Made by a program: the position numbers and the translations under genes. A stretch of 64,000 nucleotides of DNA, from assembly GCA_949987705.1 (NCBI GenBank), contig OX465283.1, positions 50,692,953 through 50,756,952 of the forward strand, written 5' to 3'. The notes below the pieces were generated by a model. That model did not search any database. It had not been told where the DNA came from and worked only from the letters and a program-made list of their open reading frames with translations. Below, in pieces: positions 33,337 through 44,436 of this stretch. Source of the stretch: Thereva unica (lineage: Eukaryota; Arthropoda; Insecta; Diptera; Therevidae). Positions within the stretch are counted from its first letter, which is position 1. Every line of letters begins with the position of its first letter.

Positions 33337-33734
33337 TCAGGCTACCATCTGAAGCCTCGCATGAGCCTGCTCCGGGAAAGGTAGAGGTAAGCTCCAATGT
33401 GAGGATGGTGACCACTGCATTCTCTGGGCTGGTGGTTGGGTGGCTTCTAACAAGGTAATGAATTCCTTCACCATCTAAGTACTGCAGGTGGCTGGGGCAT
33501 CGACTAATGCCCCACCATCCGACACAAACAACCATATAGCCTCCAGAGAGCCTGGTGCTGTTGGCGGAATTGCTGGGGGAGGAACTTTGGAAATAAAGCC
33601 TTCCTCTATTGCCGCTACAGGCGGGCTGGACCCCTAAAACCAAGGAAATGAGTACTGAGTAATACGAAGCTTGTCATCACGCCAAGGATGCTTCTGCAAT
33701 ACTTGATAAAAGGGTTATCTCGGGAAATTTAGAT

Positions 33735-34040
33735 GTGGCTCTAATCCAAGAGCCATGGGTGTACCGAGGAAGAATATGTGGCCTCGGTACTAATGCTGGC
33801 AGACTGATCTACTCTACCGAGCATGATTGTCCTAGAGCAGCACTGTTCTTGGGGAAGATATTAACCTGCCTTCCTCTTTCGCAGTTCGTATCCAGAGATC
33901 TGGTTGCGGCTGAGGTAGTGCTTCCTGGAGACGTAGAAATACCCAGGTTTGTCATAGCTTCAACCAACTTCCCTGGAGAAGAGCCTGCCCCACCGTCGTC
34001 AGATGTCAGGAGGACTGCACTAGGAGGAATAATCAGTTAG
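33735..34040 (+). pseudogene. LINE endonuclease fragment
   Basis: MALIQEPWVYRGRICGLG, then PRAALF, SRDLVAAEV and RFVIASTNFPGEE. This matches the apurinic-type endonuclease of LOA/R1-like LINEs: the QEPW block contains the metal-binding Glu. The frame is cut before the C-terminal catalytic His region. Confidence 0.7.
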
Positions 34041-34902
34041 TGATTGGTTGCGACGCCAAAGCGTACCACTTTGCATGAGGAAGCACCAATATTAAACTAT
34101 TTAATGGGGTTAAGGTCTCGGTTCTCGGCACCTCTACAAGAAAGCCCCTGCGAAGAAATAGACAAGCTCCCAGCCTCCAAAAAAAGTTCTGTCTAAGGAT
34201 CACTCGAATGGCAATGGTGTAGAACACCAGGAATACCACGGAGTTATTAATGAACACTCATTTGCCGGATTCTCAGGTAACTGACCCTAGATTGGCCTTA
34301 GAAGCTAACATTGAATAGGAGGTAGTACTTGCCCACCGGTCCTGCAATAGGAACAAAGGTCTGGCAAACAGTCTTCTACTGCGCGTAAGATTGAGTGGGC
34401 CATTGGCACCTTCAATCCTTTCAAGGCTGCTAGAAAGGACCATATCTTCGTAGCTCCCCTTCAGAGAGGCTTGGAGAGATCTTACCAATATTGCTACTAC
34501 TATTTCGGGGTAGCTTTGCGCTGACCCATATTCCGAAGTGTTGGAGAGAGGCTAGGGTAGTCCTTATACCTAAATCGAGGAAAAAATCAAATATGGAAGC
34601 AAAATCCTATCGACCCATCAGCCCCTCCTTCTTTGAAAAAAACGATGGATGACGATGGACAGGCATATTAGAGAGGGAGAAACCCATTTTACTGCCTGCA
34701 ATTTGCCTACCGGCCGGGCAGATACATATTTAGAAGTCCCTCAAGGCCAAGGATATCTCTCTCTGCGCCTTTGCAGATATTGAGGGTAGGTTTGTCAACG
34801 TCACCTTCGACGGGATCAATGAAGCAGCAGTAAAAAAAGGCATTCATCCCCATTGCGGGATGGATCACGTCGTTTCTCAACAGCAGATTGATAATTGCTT
34901 AG

Positions 34903-35085
34903 ATGAATGGTGAATCGATTACGGTAATGCCTGTTAAAGACTGTCCTCAAGGGGGCGTTCTATCATTCCTCTTATGGTCAATCGTGATCGACGAACTTCT
35001 TGCCGACCAGAATAGCCGGGGATTTAAAGCAAATGCCAATTCAGAAGATATCGTTATAACGATTAGCGGCGGTCATGATAGCTAG
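34903..35085 (+). pseudogene. LINE reverse transcriptase palm fragment
   Basis: CPQGGVLSFLLWSIVIDELL is the RT motif preceding the catalytic loop in LOA/I-type LINEs (usual form CPQGGVLSPLLW). The expected YADD-like motif is degenerate (ANSEDIVI). Flanking RT sequence (YRPIS at ~34610) is in other frames. Confidence 0.7.
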
Positions 35086-35829
35086 TTTCAGACCTCATGC
35101 AAGCCGCTCTGTCATATGTGCATAGTTGGTGCCGCAGCAAGAACTCGGGTATTAACCCACAAAAAACTGTCATCGTACCATTTACTAATAGAAGGAAGCT
35201 AAATTTAAAAGCTCCCTCTGTGGATGGTTTTTTCAAAGGAGGCTAAATATAAGGCATAATCCTGGATCAAAAGTTCTCCTGAGAACCTCAAATTGAGAGA
35301 GTAGCTGCCACGACAATGACATCTACATATTACATATCTGTCACCAATTTGAAGGAAAAACATGGGGGCTTCAAACCTAAGCTAATGTTTTGACTATATA
35401 CGACGGTCGTAAGACCCATGGTCACGTATGCATCCATCGCAAGGTGGGTCAAGACCAAACAAAAGGGTGCTTTGATTAAGCTGTGCAGGGTGCAAAGACT
35501 GGCCTGTCTTAGTATAACAGGGGCTTAAAGCACCTGTCTAACTGTGGCTATAGAGGTCCTACTGAACCTCACTCCGCTTCACCTAGCAGTGAAAAGGAAG
35601 CTATGGCGGGGGCGTTGCGTCTTCGGGAGCTATTCTCCTTTAAGAGAGGAGATCTTCTGAACCATTTATCGATCCTCAACGAGCTAAACCTGAAGCCAAT
35701 GATATCATTGTTCGATACCATTCCTGCCACTCTTGATTTTCACAAACCGTTTGTGACAATAATTCGAAGTAGGTCAGAATGCCAGAATGTCAGAATGTTT
35801 CCTCTTTAGAGGAAACACGACCTATTGGT

Positions 35830-36562
35830 AAACGGACGGTTCCAAAACCGATAAAGGGGTACGCCTGGGCGTATATGGCCCAAGCAGCAAAATATCCATG
35901 GATCTCTGGGCACTATCCGCACTGGTTTTCAGGCTGAGGTACTCGCCATCAAGGTGTGTGCTCAGACTTGTATTAATAGAGCTCCAAATAGCTCTAACAT
36001 TGCTATTTTCTTGGACAGTAAACCTACACTGCTGGCCATTAAATCCCGCAGGGTGTCATCAAAAACTGTCCTGGATTGTCTCCAATCTCTGAAATCCCTC
36101 AGCAGGAACAACGGTGTCACGCTGATGTGGATCCAGGGCCACGAAGGTCACATTGATAATGAAATTGCCGACAGCCTGACTAGAGTAGGGGCAAACTATC
36201 ACCTATTGGTAAGGAACCTTTCTGTAGCTTAGCTGCTTTTTCATAGCTGGACAAGGACACAAGGTGCACGACAAGCAAACAAATTCATTCAAAACGATAA
36301 AACTAAAACGAGCAAACTTTTAAATCTCAGGAGGTGGGAGCTAAAAATAATAACAGAGCTCCTGATGAGCCACTGTTCGTTTAACTATCATCTAAAGAAA
36401 ATGGGACTGTTAGCCAATTGTATCTGTCAGTTCTGTGAGGCAGATCCCGAAACTGCGAAGCACTTGCTGTGCGACTGTGAGGCTACCTACAGCGAGGAAG
36501 AGATTGAGCCTCCTCCATCGCGACTTCCCTACTCCCATGGAGATTTAAGACAGGAACACTAA
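35830..36562 (+). pseudogene. LINE RNase H and zinc-knuckle region
   Basis: KRAPNSSNIAIFLDSKPTLL-like block with the catalytic Asp, then MWIQGHEGHIDNEIADSLTR, the C-terminal His/Asp motif of RNase H (HxGxxxNExAD). A few dozen residues on, CICQFCEADPETAKHLLCDC is the cysteine-histidine tail. Presence of RNase H places the element in the LOA/I/R1 group rather than Jockey. Confidence 0.75.
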
Positions 36563-36684
36563 ATCAGTTTTAAGTTATTCAATTAGCCTTCACCTTAGTG
36601 CTTTTTAAAGACGGGAATGACACAGTAGACCAAACAAAATAGGTCGCAGTGCCCGCCAAGGCGCCCCTTAACAAGAAATAGAAA

Positions 36685-36870
36685 AAGTGTCAGAAAGACC
36701 TTAAATTGATAAGTTTTGCTTATATCTAATAAACTCGATTGAATGAAACGTGTTCCAAACGAAGGGTTTTTTGGATTCTGCACAGCGATAGCTTTCCAAC
36801 AAATCATCACTTGTCAAAATCCGATACTCTTTAAAAATCGTGCAAAAATTACGTTACTCTTTACGCTGAC
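36685..36870 (+). repeat. 145-155-bp repeat family, right part of split copy
   Basis: aagtgtcagaaagacctta, then aaactcgattgaatg and gattctgcacagcgatagc, match 21.77-21.95 kb. It ends at about 36863, where acgctgacgtt repeats the left-flank word at 33163. Confidence 0.7.
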
Positions 36871-37544
36871 GTTATATTCGTTCATCGGCTGATGAATGGC
36901 AAGGTGGACTCAGGTTCGGTCCTCTTGGAGTTAGGCTAACTTACTATTGGAGGCCGTAAAAACTCACCAGTTAAGAAACATATAATTTATATTTGGAAAC
37001 TTCTCAAATACTAGCATCTATATATTCTTTACATACTTTACATGCATAAAAGCTTCACTTCTTTCGGCAGTCCCGTGACACCTCTACTATTTTTTCACTA
37101 TACCTTTTTTCCTATCGTTGATTGCACAAGTGTATACAAGGGGTTGCTTTAATAACGTTGATAAATAACAAACGAGCCTATCTTTTTGGTGATACATAAT
37201 TACCCTTTCCTAAATCTAAATGCCACCCCATAAACTACCCTCCTAAAAGGGCATAATGATTTTTTTATGAACGATTATGATAATATTCGAGTATAATTAT
37301 GATTATGATAACAGACTTAGTTTAATAATAAAACCGCTATTTCACAGAGATTTAAGACGTAGTATATTATAAGATTAGCATTTTTATAGGCTGTTTCATT
37401 TCTACTTCCAGACAATAAGCCAACAACTTGGGATCCCTTAAATCTTTCTATCTTAATTTCTTATGTTTATCGGCCCACTTACAAGCCATTATCACTAAAT
37501 ATATTATGTAGTCGGCGCCATAATGTAAATCTGTAAGTACTTAC

Positions 37545-37758
37545 CCCGATGAACTGCTGTTTGTGACATTTGTATTGTTATACCACGGATATGCGGTGCT
37601 GGTGAATCCGATTGTAGATGAGACTTCATGTTCAAAAATACCTTCAGCTATTGTCGAAATAGTTGAATTCATTGTTTTAGAATAAGTTTATCTAAATGTT
37701 TTATTATTGTGCAGTTTAACTGGCTTCATTATGTCATAAATGTGGGTGTGTTGAGATC
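37545..37758 (-). CDS. TkR99D: Tachykinin-like peptide receptor (TkR99D orthologue), first coding exon
   Basis: The exon starts after the acceptor tttttatcatttcag (first base 37758), has 86 nt of 5' UTR, an ATG at 37672-37670 and ends at 37545 before the donor gtaagt. It codes for residues 1-42 (MNSTISTIAEGIFEHE at the start, NNTNVTNSSSS at the end) plus two bases of a Gly codon that is completed by the exon at 32884. The peptide is an extracellular N-terminal tail with no signal peptide and four N-glycosylation sequons (Asn-2, 32, 35, 38), as usual for class A neuropeptide receptors. The in-phase junction and the strong TM1 match in the next exon support the start. The intron to exon 2 is 4660 bp and is mostly a LINE. 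The 5' UTR is itself spliced, so the promoter lies further upstream. Confidence 0.8.
37688..37737 (-). promoter_or_regulatory. Two overlapping uORFs in the receptor 5' UTR
   Basis: Upstream of the receptor ATG on the minus strand, ATG ACA TAA (37737-37729) overlaps by one base a second uORF that starts at 37729 and ends TAA at 37688 (13 codons). The main ATG follows 15 nt later. Such an arrangement can lower translation of the main frame or allow reinitiation; the effect here is inference. Confidence 0.6.
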
Positions 37759-39594
37759 CTGAAATGATAAAAATAACGAACTATTACAATGACGCAATTT
37801 TAATTTCTTGAATATGTTAAATATTTAAAATTTCCTTTTTCTTTTCTTCTTTTTCAAAATTTAATGAATATTTACCTCCACGCATAGAATTCGGTCTGAA
37901 CTTGAAATTCACCAAAGGCCTTTCGCGGAAATTCCATAGAGTGATAAACAACAGCTCCTTAACAACAAGCCTAAATCAACATTTGGCCCGCCGACATCAA
38001 TAATCAATCAACATAGAGGTCCACAGACGTTGTTCATTATCAAAGAGCATATGTACTATACAGACGACCTGTGTGGCGTCAGTCTTTCCGCGATGCGGTG
38101 CTCAAATATTTATTTGATACCATGGAAAGTTTACTTAGTCACAAAACTTTGAACCTTCATCGCGACATTCACACAGAGCGATGTAGGAGCGCCCTTCACT
38201 TTCACAGCTCCAAGTTAGATTCGTTCCCTGATTGCGTTCGTTAAGCAAACTAGACCTATTCCCTGCCAACAATGGCCCCATGTTTGCTACAGTTATCTAG
38301 ACCTGCCGTTTCGTAGCTATTGTATGTGTACACTTACACCCTTTGCGTATTAGGCCATTGTTTGGTAACAGGCCGTCTACCGCCGACCCTTAATAACCAG
38401 CCAACTTCTTCGTCCCGATCCATAGCCCTTGAAGGAGATGATGGTTTCTGTGGCAGGAGGAGGTCGGAATATTGGCAGCGGTCCAATTAGACTTTTGCAA
38501 CCCTGAATAGCTTCCTAAGCTGTAGATGGGGGTGCTTTCCGCTCCTTCGGATGGAACGACAGGCATAAATTCCTCTAGATGAAAGAAAGCCACCGCAACG
38601 TACAAATTATTAATGAGCAAACTATTGAGTGGGCAAGTGGAATATTTTTAGCCTCATCGCATTGAGGAAAGTTTCGTAAACAATTTTCAGGGGTAAGTTA
38701 ATTGGAAATCGCATTGATTATGCTTGTGTTTATAAACGCGGCCATTAAAACGGATAAATGGGAAATTAATTGTAACATCCCGATGAAATTTCAGATAATT
38801 GCCACTAATCATCAGATCTCCACTCCGGCTGGAGCTATTTTTGTGGATTTCAAATAGGCATGCAATGGTGTTGACCGGCTTAGCAAGTGTGCCTATAAAA
38901 CTAATTAATTTTTGTTGCATATCAATGGGTAGAAACAAGATATAATCGAAAATGTGTTTTACCCCTGTAATGTGTGTCGATTAGCTATAAGCTATCTTTC
39001 GCAGTGAGTATCTCCGAGCTCCTACAACATCCAAGAGCTTAAAAAACCAGGATTCATCGCCATCTCCTTCAACACCCTCCCGAATTGCAGATATTGCACC
39101 ATGACGTCACCAACGACATGACAGACTACCAGTACACTACGATGGTGATTCGTAAGTTTAGAATTACAATCATTAGATACGCAATACAAGTCATTTTAGC
39201 AAATGATAATGTCCACCCGCAGTACAGACAATTCGTCCCTTTTTTTGGATTTTAGGTACATATTCGTTGACGGTTTTAAAAATACAGTAATTTATATTTA
39301 TTTGTTAAAGAAATTATTTCTTACTTTTAGTACGGTTTTTTGTAGTTAATTACCCAGGTGAAAATATAACACTGAAAATAGACTGAAAGGTAACTGAACT
39401 AGTTGGGATTTGGATTTGACCCCTTCGGTCCACCACGATCAGCTTCCCAGTATGATGACCGTAGACGGAATAAACTATTTGCTTCAAAATAGTAATACGT
39501 TTAACACTAGTGGGAAATTGAATAGTATCAGAACTGGTGACAAAGTAATCCTGAGAGAAGCTAGTTCAAATAACTATAATAGTGGTTAATGTAA
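37759..39594. other. Upstream region of the receptor, nothing else recognised
   Basis: Presumably intron upstream of the first coding exon (its acceptor is at 37759-37773). Minus frames at 38390-38620 and 38687-38938 have no motif I recognise. A non-coding first exon and promoter could lie here or further right but cannot be located by eye. Confidence 0.4.
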
Positions 39595-40357
39595 AAGATT
39601 TTTCTAGAGAATTTGTTTTTCCCGAACGTTAGCAAGCAAACATTTCCTTCGTACTTCGTTCGCTACACCAAAGCGGGTGTTCAAATTCGTATTGAGCGGG
39701 CTGAAGCGCCATTGACGATCTGTGAAGGGAATGACTTCATTTGAAAACTCCAAAGCTTCCCGGAGATAGTACTTGTCAGACTTAACCAAAAAGAACAAAT
39801 TTTTCGGTAACTACTGGAAAGATTTGAAAAGTTCGTGGGTAACGAAATTTTAGCACTATTTTAAAAGAGAGTCGAATTTGGAAAAGTGATGGTTTGTTGC
39901 AAAGCTATCGTTGTGCAGAATCCAAAAAAATATCACTTCTTTTAGAACGGGTCTCATTCCATCGAGTTTATTAGATATTCAAAAGTTATCAATTTAAGTT
40001 TTCTCTGACACTTTTCCAAAGTTTTTCCATTTAAACAAAAAAAAGGCCCGACCAAATGTTATGAAATTTTTTTCAGGGCATTTTTCTTTAATACTCTTCT
40101 TTCGGCACCTTAAAGAAGTCGATATAGTTTTTGGTTCACGCGGTATTTTATGATAATCTTTTCAGATCATATTTTCGTTAATATTCTTCCAACGGCAGCT
40201 CAACTAAGCCGATATCTTCTATGGCTCGCGCGATATCGTACGGGTACAAAAATCATTTATGTCGTTTAAACCAAAAAACGACTCGACCGAATATTATAAA
40301 AATCTTTTCGGATTATATTTTCGTTAATACGCTTCGAACGGCACCTCAACTACGTCG
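39595..40357 (-). repeat. 145-155-bp repeat family, minus-strand copy
   Basis: Inverted relative of 21.0-22.3 kb: it starts near 40357 with tatcgacgtagttgaggtgc, has three tandem-unit remnants (gtacgggtacaaaaatcat, ttgaacggcacctc-like words) and ends near 39600 with acaaattctctagaaaaatc. It abuts the Helitron helicase fragment directly. Confidence 0.65.
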
Positions 40358-40990
40358 ATATTCGGGATGTCAATATTTTCATCGTCATTTGACCAGGTTT
40401 CTCATAAAAACAGAATATTGCTTGAATTAATTGCGGGATCGCTCAAGTCCGACACGTGTTTTCTGAGACTTTGGCAATTGAAAGTAACCATGGACAACTT
40501 TTTTCTGTCATTCATGAAATCAAGGATCGTTCTACCTATTGTTGACAATGTGTTCAACGATAATCGGCGAAATTCATCTTGTAAAGGTATGATCGATGTA
40601 TCATTTTTTCGTCCATGATAAAATCTATTATCATTGTCTTTTGGTACTATGTAGAGTCCGTCAATACTGGTAACTCGTGATAGAGCAACATATGGTAATG
40701 ATAGAGAATGAGTCCTTTGATATTCATAAACAACTTCACCTTGAGATTTATGAATTGTCATGGCACATCCTGATACTAAAGGAAAATGATTTCGTTTTGC
40801 ATTTATTGTTTTGTTATTATTCATGGCAATGGTAGATGTTCTGCGTTCTATTGGGACGGCATGTTTATCAATATTATGTGTCGCAACGTAAGCGGAAGCT
40901 TTTCGTCGAAGTTTTAAACTAACTTTTCGTGAATTCTCAAAAGTTAACCATACTCGTGTAACTTCATTTTGTTCGTTTTGTATGTGTACC
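40358..40990 (-). pseudogene. Helitron PIF1-type helicase, C-terminal fragment
   Basis: Minus-strand frame with VSGCAMTIHKSQGEVVYEYQ (helicase motif V region) and LPYVALSRVTSIDGLYIVPK (motif VI), followed by LSMVTFNCQSLRKHVSDLSD, a segment typically found after the helicase in insect Helitron-like proteins. An in-frame TGA follows ILFL, and the frame then continues ETWSNDDENIDIPN up to the neighbouring repeat. The Rep nuclease and helicase motifs I-IV are missing. Upstream bases (40990-41256) are open but have low-complexity gcgcgcgcac repeats and look non-coding. Fragmented and not functional. Confidence 0.8.
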
Positions 40991-41340
40991 AATTTACAAT
41001 GTGCGCGCGCACTGCTCTCTTTTGCTCCTACACTGTGATACAGACAATAGGCCAGCAGTGTGCTTAGATATACGGAACGTATTTGGCTATGAGAGGAAGA
41101 GAGAAAGAAAAAGAAAATGTGCGCGCGCACTGCTGTCTCTTGCTTATATCCCCCACTCAACTTCCGTTCGCCTTGCCCGATCACACTTTGCGTAACGCTT
41201 GCGTCACGCGTTCGCCAGCTTACTCCCCAAGTCAAGCGTGCGTAAAGAAGTTTCATTTCAAAATATGCTACGTTTTGTCTTTCAATATCTCAAAATTATA
41301 CTTTTTGCACATAGCAGATATTCATTTGACAACGACGAAA

Positions 41341-41452
41341 TGCTGAATAGAAATGGTTCGAGCATGAAACCTTGAGGGACTCTCGAGCAAAGTAGGGCAA
41401 TCTAGGAACCCAGTTTAACTTGCTGAGAGCGGTGCATTAAGAAGCTATGCAG
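41341..41452 (-). pseudogene. Jockey-like LINE (J2), RT fragment beyond the hAT
   Basis: Codes on the minus strand for VPQGFMLEPFLFSISS, the RT motif VPQGSxLGPLLF in altered form. It belongs to the LINE at 43123-43990, from which it is separated by the hAT insertion at 41453-43114. It ends at ~41341 where the Helitron flank begins, so the catalytic YADD is lost. Confidence 0.65.
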
Positions 41453-43114
41453 CAGAGCTGCACAAAGTACTGACCAAAAGTACTTGAAGTAGTAAGTACT
41501 AAGTAATTGATAAATGTATTTGAAGTACCAAGTACTATGAGTCATTAATATTTAAAGTACTTGAATTATCAATTACTTCCAAAATGTACTTGAAATATTT
41601 ACTTCAAGTACATAGAAAAACTTCAAGTAATTGCAAGTAATTGAAGTACATTGATATTTTAAGTATTTGAAATATCTAAGTATTTCAATTACTTGAAGTT
41701 TTCCTATGTAGTTGAAGTAAATATTTCAAATATTTCAATACAAATATTTCAAGAAAAATACGAATAGTCCAGTGCAATTAATCGAAAAAAGGGCATGAAA
41801 TTGCATTTCATGATGTACGTAATTTTTTTTTTGGAATTTGTTTGGGTACATCTGACAATGTTAAAACCAAGTTTGTGGGGTCGCAGTGTGTTGGGAAAAG
41901 TCGCCATCTTGAAAAAGTGGTAGAGGTCATTTATACCAAATAACCAGTTTCTATGCAGTGATAGCTGAAAATGATCACTGGCAAGGTATTGAAGAATAAA
42001 ATTATCTACAAAATCAGCTCTCAACGAGGTCTGTAAATTGATTTGGCTCAAAGTTATGGCCGCTCAAAGTTCAACCTTGATCATGTGGCTGGGGTTGAAT
42101 GCATTTTTTTGCGATTAACTCGTAAGATATTAATTTGTGTGGGTTAATGCCGATTACCAAACTTAAAGTAATAGTAATTACCTTTAGAATAAGCCCTTAG
42201 TCGTCGTTCTCGCTTGTACAGTTTGTGAGTAATCCAACGCCAAAGTTCGTACTGCACGTGCCTGAAATAACTGATAACGCCATTTTTTTTAATATCTACT
42301 TAACGGTTGCTCATATGATAATGTAGTAAGAAGCAGAAATACGGGTATTAAAATATCTTTCAAATGGGCTATTGGCCAAAACTCTATGTCGTTTCATGTC
42401 CGCGACATAACCGGTGAAAAGTCAACCGCGAAGGTTGTGACACTTCTCGAGGAATAACTCGCTTCCAGCCAGTTTCGCGTGTCGAATGAATTAGAATTTT
42501 ATGTAACGCCTTGAATTATCTATATTTTGGGTTATTTAACTACTTTGGAAAATTATAATAATGGGAAATAGCAGCTAAGAATCATAATTTTCGAGGTTCT
42601 AAAAGTAAAGTTAAGGTAAAACTTTCTGACAAGACTGTCTTTGGAATCCGGGAAACATAACGTGTGCAAAGAAGCCTAAATGAAAGTCAAGTGAAAGCTG
42701 TTTAAGCAAACGTGGTGCAAGCGATTCGTAACCCGAAAAACGGAAAACGGACAAAGAGAATAAAAGACAGCAATTATTATAAGTACTTGAACTATTTATT
42801 AGTACTTCAAGTATTTATTAGTACTTTATGTTTTTATTAGTACTTCAAGTTTTTATTAGTACTTCTAGTTTTTCATAGTACTTCAAGTTTTTATTAGTAC
42901 TTCAAGTTTCTATTAGTACTTCAAGTTTTTATAAGTACTTGAAGTAACTAAAAATATCAAAACCAATTACCAAGTACAAGTATTTGAGTAAAGTACTTGC
43001 AACATCAATTACTTTCGTTGGTTTAGAAAAGTAATTGAAGTAAAATACTTCAAGTTATATAAAGTAATTCAAGTACTTTTTCAAGTACTTTACTTCAAGT
43101 ATTGTGCAGCTCTG
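41453..43114. mobile_element. Non-autonomous hAT with AGTACTTGAAGT subterminal arrays
   Basis: Ends CAGAGCTGCACAA and TTGTGCAGCTCTG with a perfect 8-bp duplication CTATGCAG (41445-41452 and 43115-43122); the CAGAG terminus fits hAT. Both ends, for ~280 bp on the left (41470-41750) and ~300 bp on the right (42780-43100), consist of dozens of copies of the half-palindromic word agtacttgaagta and close variants. The ~1 kb centre is unique and has no transposase; a 100-codon minus frame at 41749-42051 has no motif I recognise. It lies inside a Jockey-like LINE. Confidence 0.9.
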
Positions 43115-43122
43115 CTATGCAG

Positions 43123-43990
43123 AAGCTTAAGAGCAGTTTGAAAAATGTGGACTTTCGAAGAAAATTTTTGCAGAAGCAAAGTGTGATTAACGCTACCGAA
43201 GGCTTTTGAGAAATCAAGCAACAATAGACAGAGAACTACGAATATCATTCGTAACTTTAGGGAGAACAGTTTCGCAGCTGTGGTATATGCGGAAACCAGA
43301 TTTCTATACGTTTACAAAATGAAGTCGGTCACCATATTCAAGAAGTTTTGCTAAGAATGGGAGTATACTAATGGGTCGATACTTAGCGGGTCTAACAGAA
43401 AAGGGACACTTGGGAATGGGTGTAACTAAAGCGTGTTTCTTAGGAAACTTTCTAGGAAACAGGAATTGAATATGTGAGCTAGAATAAACAGCAGGCAAGG
43501 TAGTAGAATTTTTAGAAACATAGGTGAAATTATATCGCTACCTGCTGCTTTAGATTTGGTCGAAGTAAGGGCAGTGACTTCAAGGGAATCAACACAATGA
43601 AAGCTGAAGCCTCCAGAAGAAGCTGTAACAGGGATATTAGTATGTTCCACCGTTTGGTTAGATATAAAGTGCTGATTAAGAGTTTCAAGACTGAGATTGT
43701 GAACAGTGGGCTCATTCTTAGTAGTATGTATACCCAACTTGCGCAATTTTGTAGATGCAGTTTTATATTGAGAAAGAGGGTCCAACTTACGGCTAAAAAA
43801 ATTTACGTATAGCTTCCTTAATATTATCGACAACAAGATTATTAAGAGGTTTAAAAGCACAGATAGAATTGCCCACAGTATAAATGAGCTTAGCCTGAGT
43901 TCTAGCTTTTGATATGAAAAGTTCAAGTTTCTTTTGTTTTGGTGATTCCAAATCTATTCGACGGAAGTTGGAATTGATTTCAATTTGTTA
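43123..43990 (-). pseudogene. Jockey-like LINE (J2), pre-RT and RT start
   Basis: Minus-strand frames read SPKQKKLELFISKARTQAKL-like, LNQHFISNQTVEHTN, TSTKSKAAGSDIISPMFLKI, LLPCLLFILAHIFNSCF, then after a frameshift near 43430 HALVTPIPKCPFSVRPAKYR and PISILPFLAKLLEYG. These are the pre-RT linker and RT motifs 0-1 (usual form KAxGxDGIxxxxLK...YRPISLL). The downstream RT is decayed (43123-43300) and continues past the hAT to 41341. The element is 5' truncated near 43990. Confidence 0.75.
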
Positions 43991-44088
43991 TTTTATTACT
44001 AGGTTCTTATTTGGAAATTTAAAATATTCCAACTACAAAAATTTAATAGCATTTCCGATTGAAAACGCGATTTAACATAAGCAATCAC

Positions 44089-44436
44089 TGTCGAAAAATA
44101 AACTCTTACGAGGATTAATTAGACTGCAGCAGCTAAAATGCTTAAAAAAGAATTATAAATATAAAAAAGCTCCAAGTAATAATTCGAAACCAATTTATTT
44201 TCTCCTATGCAGTTGTGGTCACTTCTACGGCTCGACAAAGAAGAGACCGATACAGTTTTTAATATTTCGGTGATGACATTGAAATTTCCAAACAATTAAA
44301 TTAACATTTAGTTGTAGGGGTATTCTATGGTTATTACATAAATGGAATTAGTGTTGGGAGGTTCCTTTTTTGAGTAATATGTTTTGGTTGTTGTTTTGAT
44401 TAATATATAGGTATATTTTGCATTTAATTTTCTACA
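44089..44436 (-). repeat. 3' LTR of the BEL/Pao element
   Basis: In element orientation starts TGTAGAAAATTAAATGC and ends TTTTTCGACA. The stop codon of the gag-pol frame (TAA at 44424-44426) lies inside it. It is preceded by the purine-rich gaggatgtag junction that serves as plus-strand primer region. Confidence 0.95.

Larger units (their letters stand above)
33337..36684 (+). mobile_element. LOA/I-type LINE in the receptor intron
   Basis: 3.35 kb non-LTR element flanked by a perfect 12-bp duplication aagtgtcagaaa (33325-33336 and 36685-36696). In order: remains of ORF1 (33337-33650), endonuclease (33735-34040), RT (about 34500-35300), RNase H (about 35830-36215) and a CCHC-type C-terminus (36365-36490). 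The 3' end is short and A-rich (acaagaaatagaaa). Numerous stops and frameshifts break every domain. It lies on the strand opposite to the receptor gene, inside the intron between the two receptor exons, and within the repeat copy 33174-36870. Confidence 0.8.

Noticed and set aside
33323..33643. 106-codon minus-strand frame at the start of the LOA LINE
   Set aside because: Antisense to remains of ORF1; no independent motif.
41001..41346. Plus frames rich in ARA/KEKEN near gcgcgcgcac repeats
   Set aside because: Low-complexity, antisense to Helitron flank; no motif.
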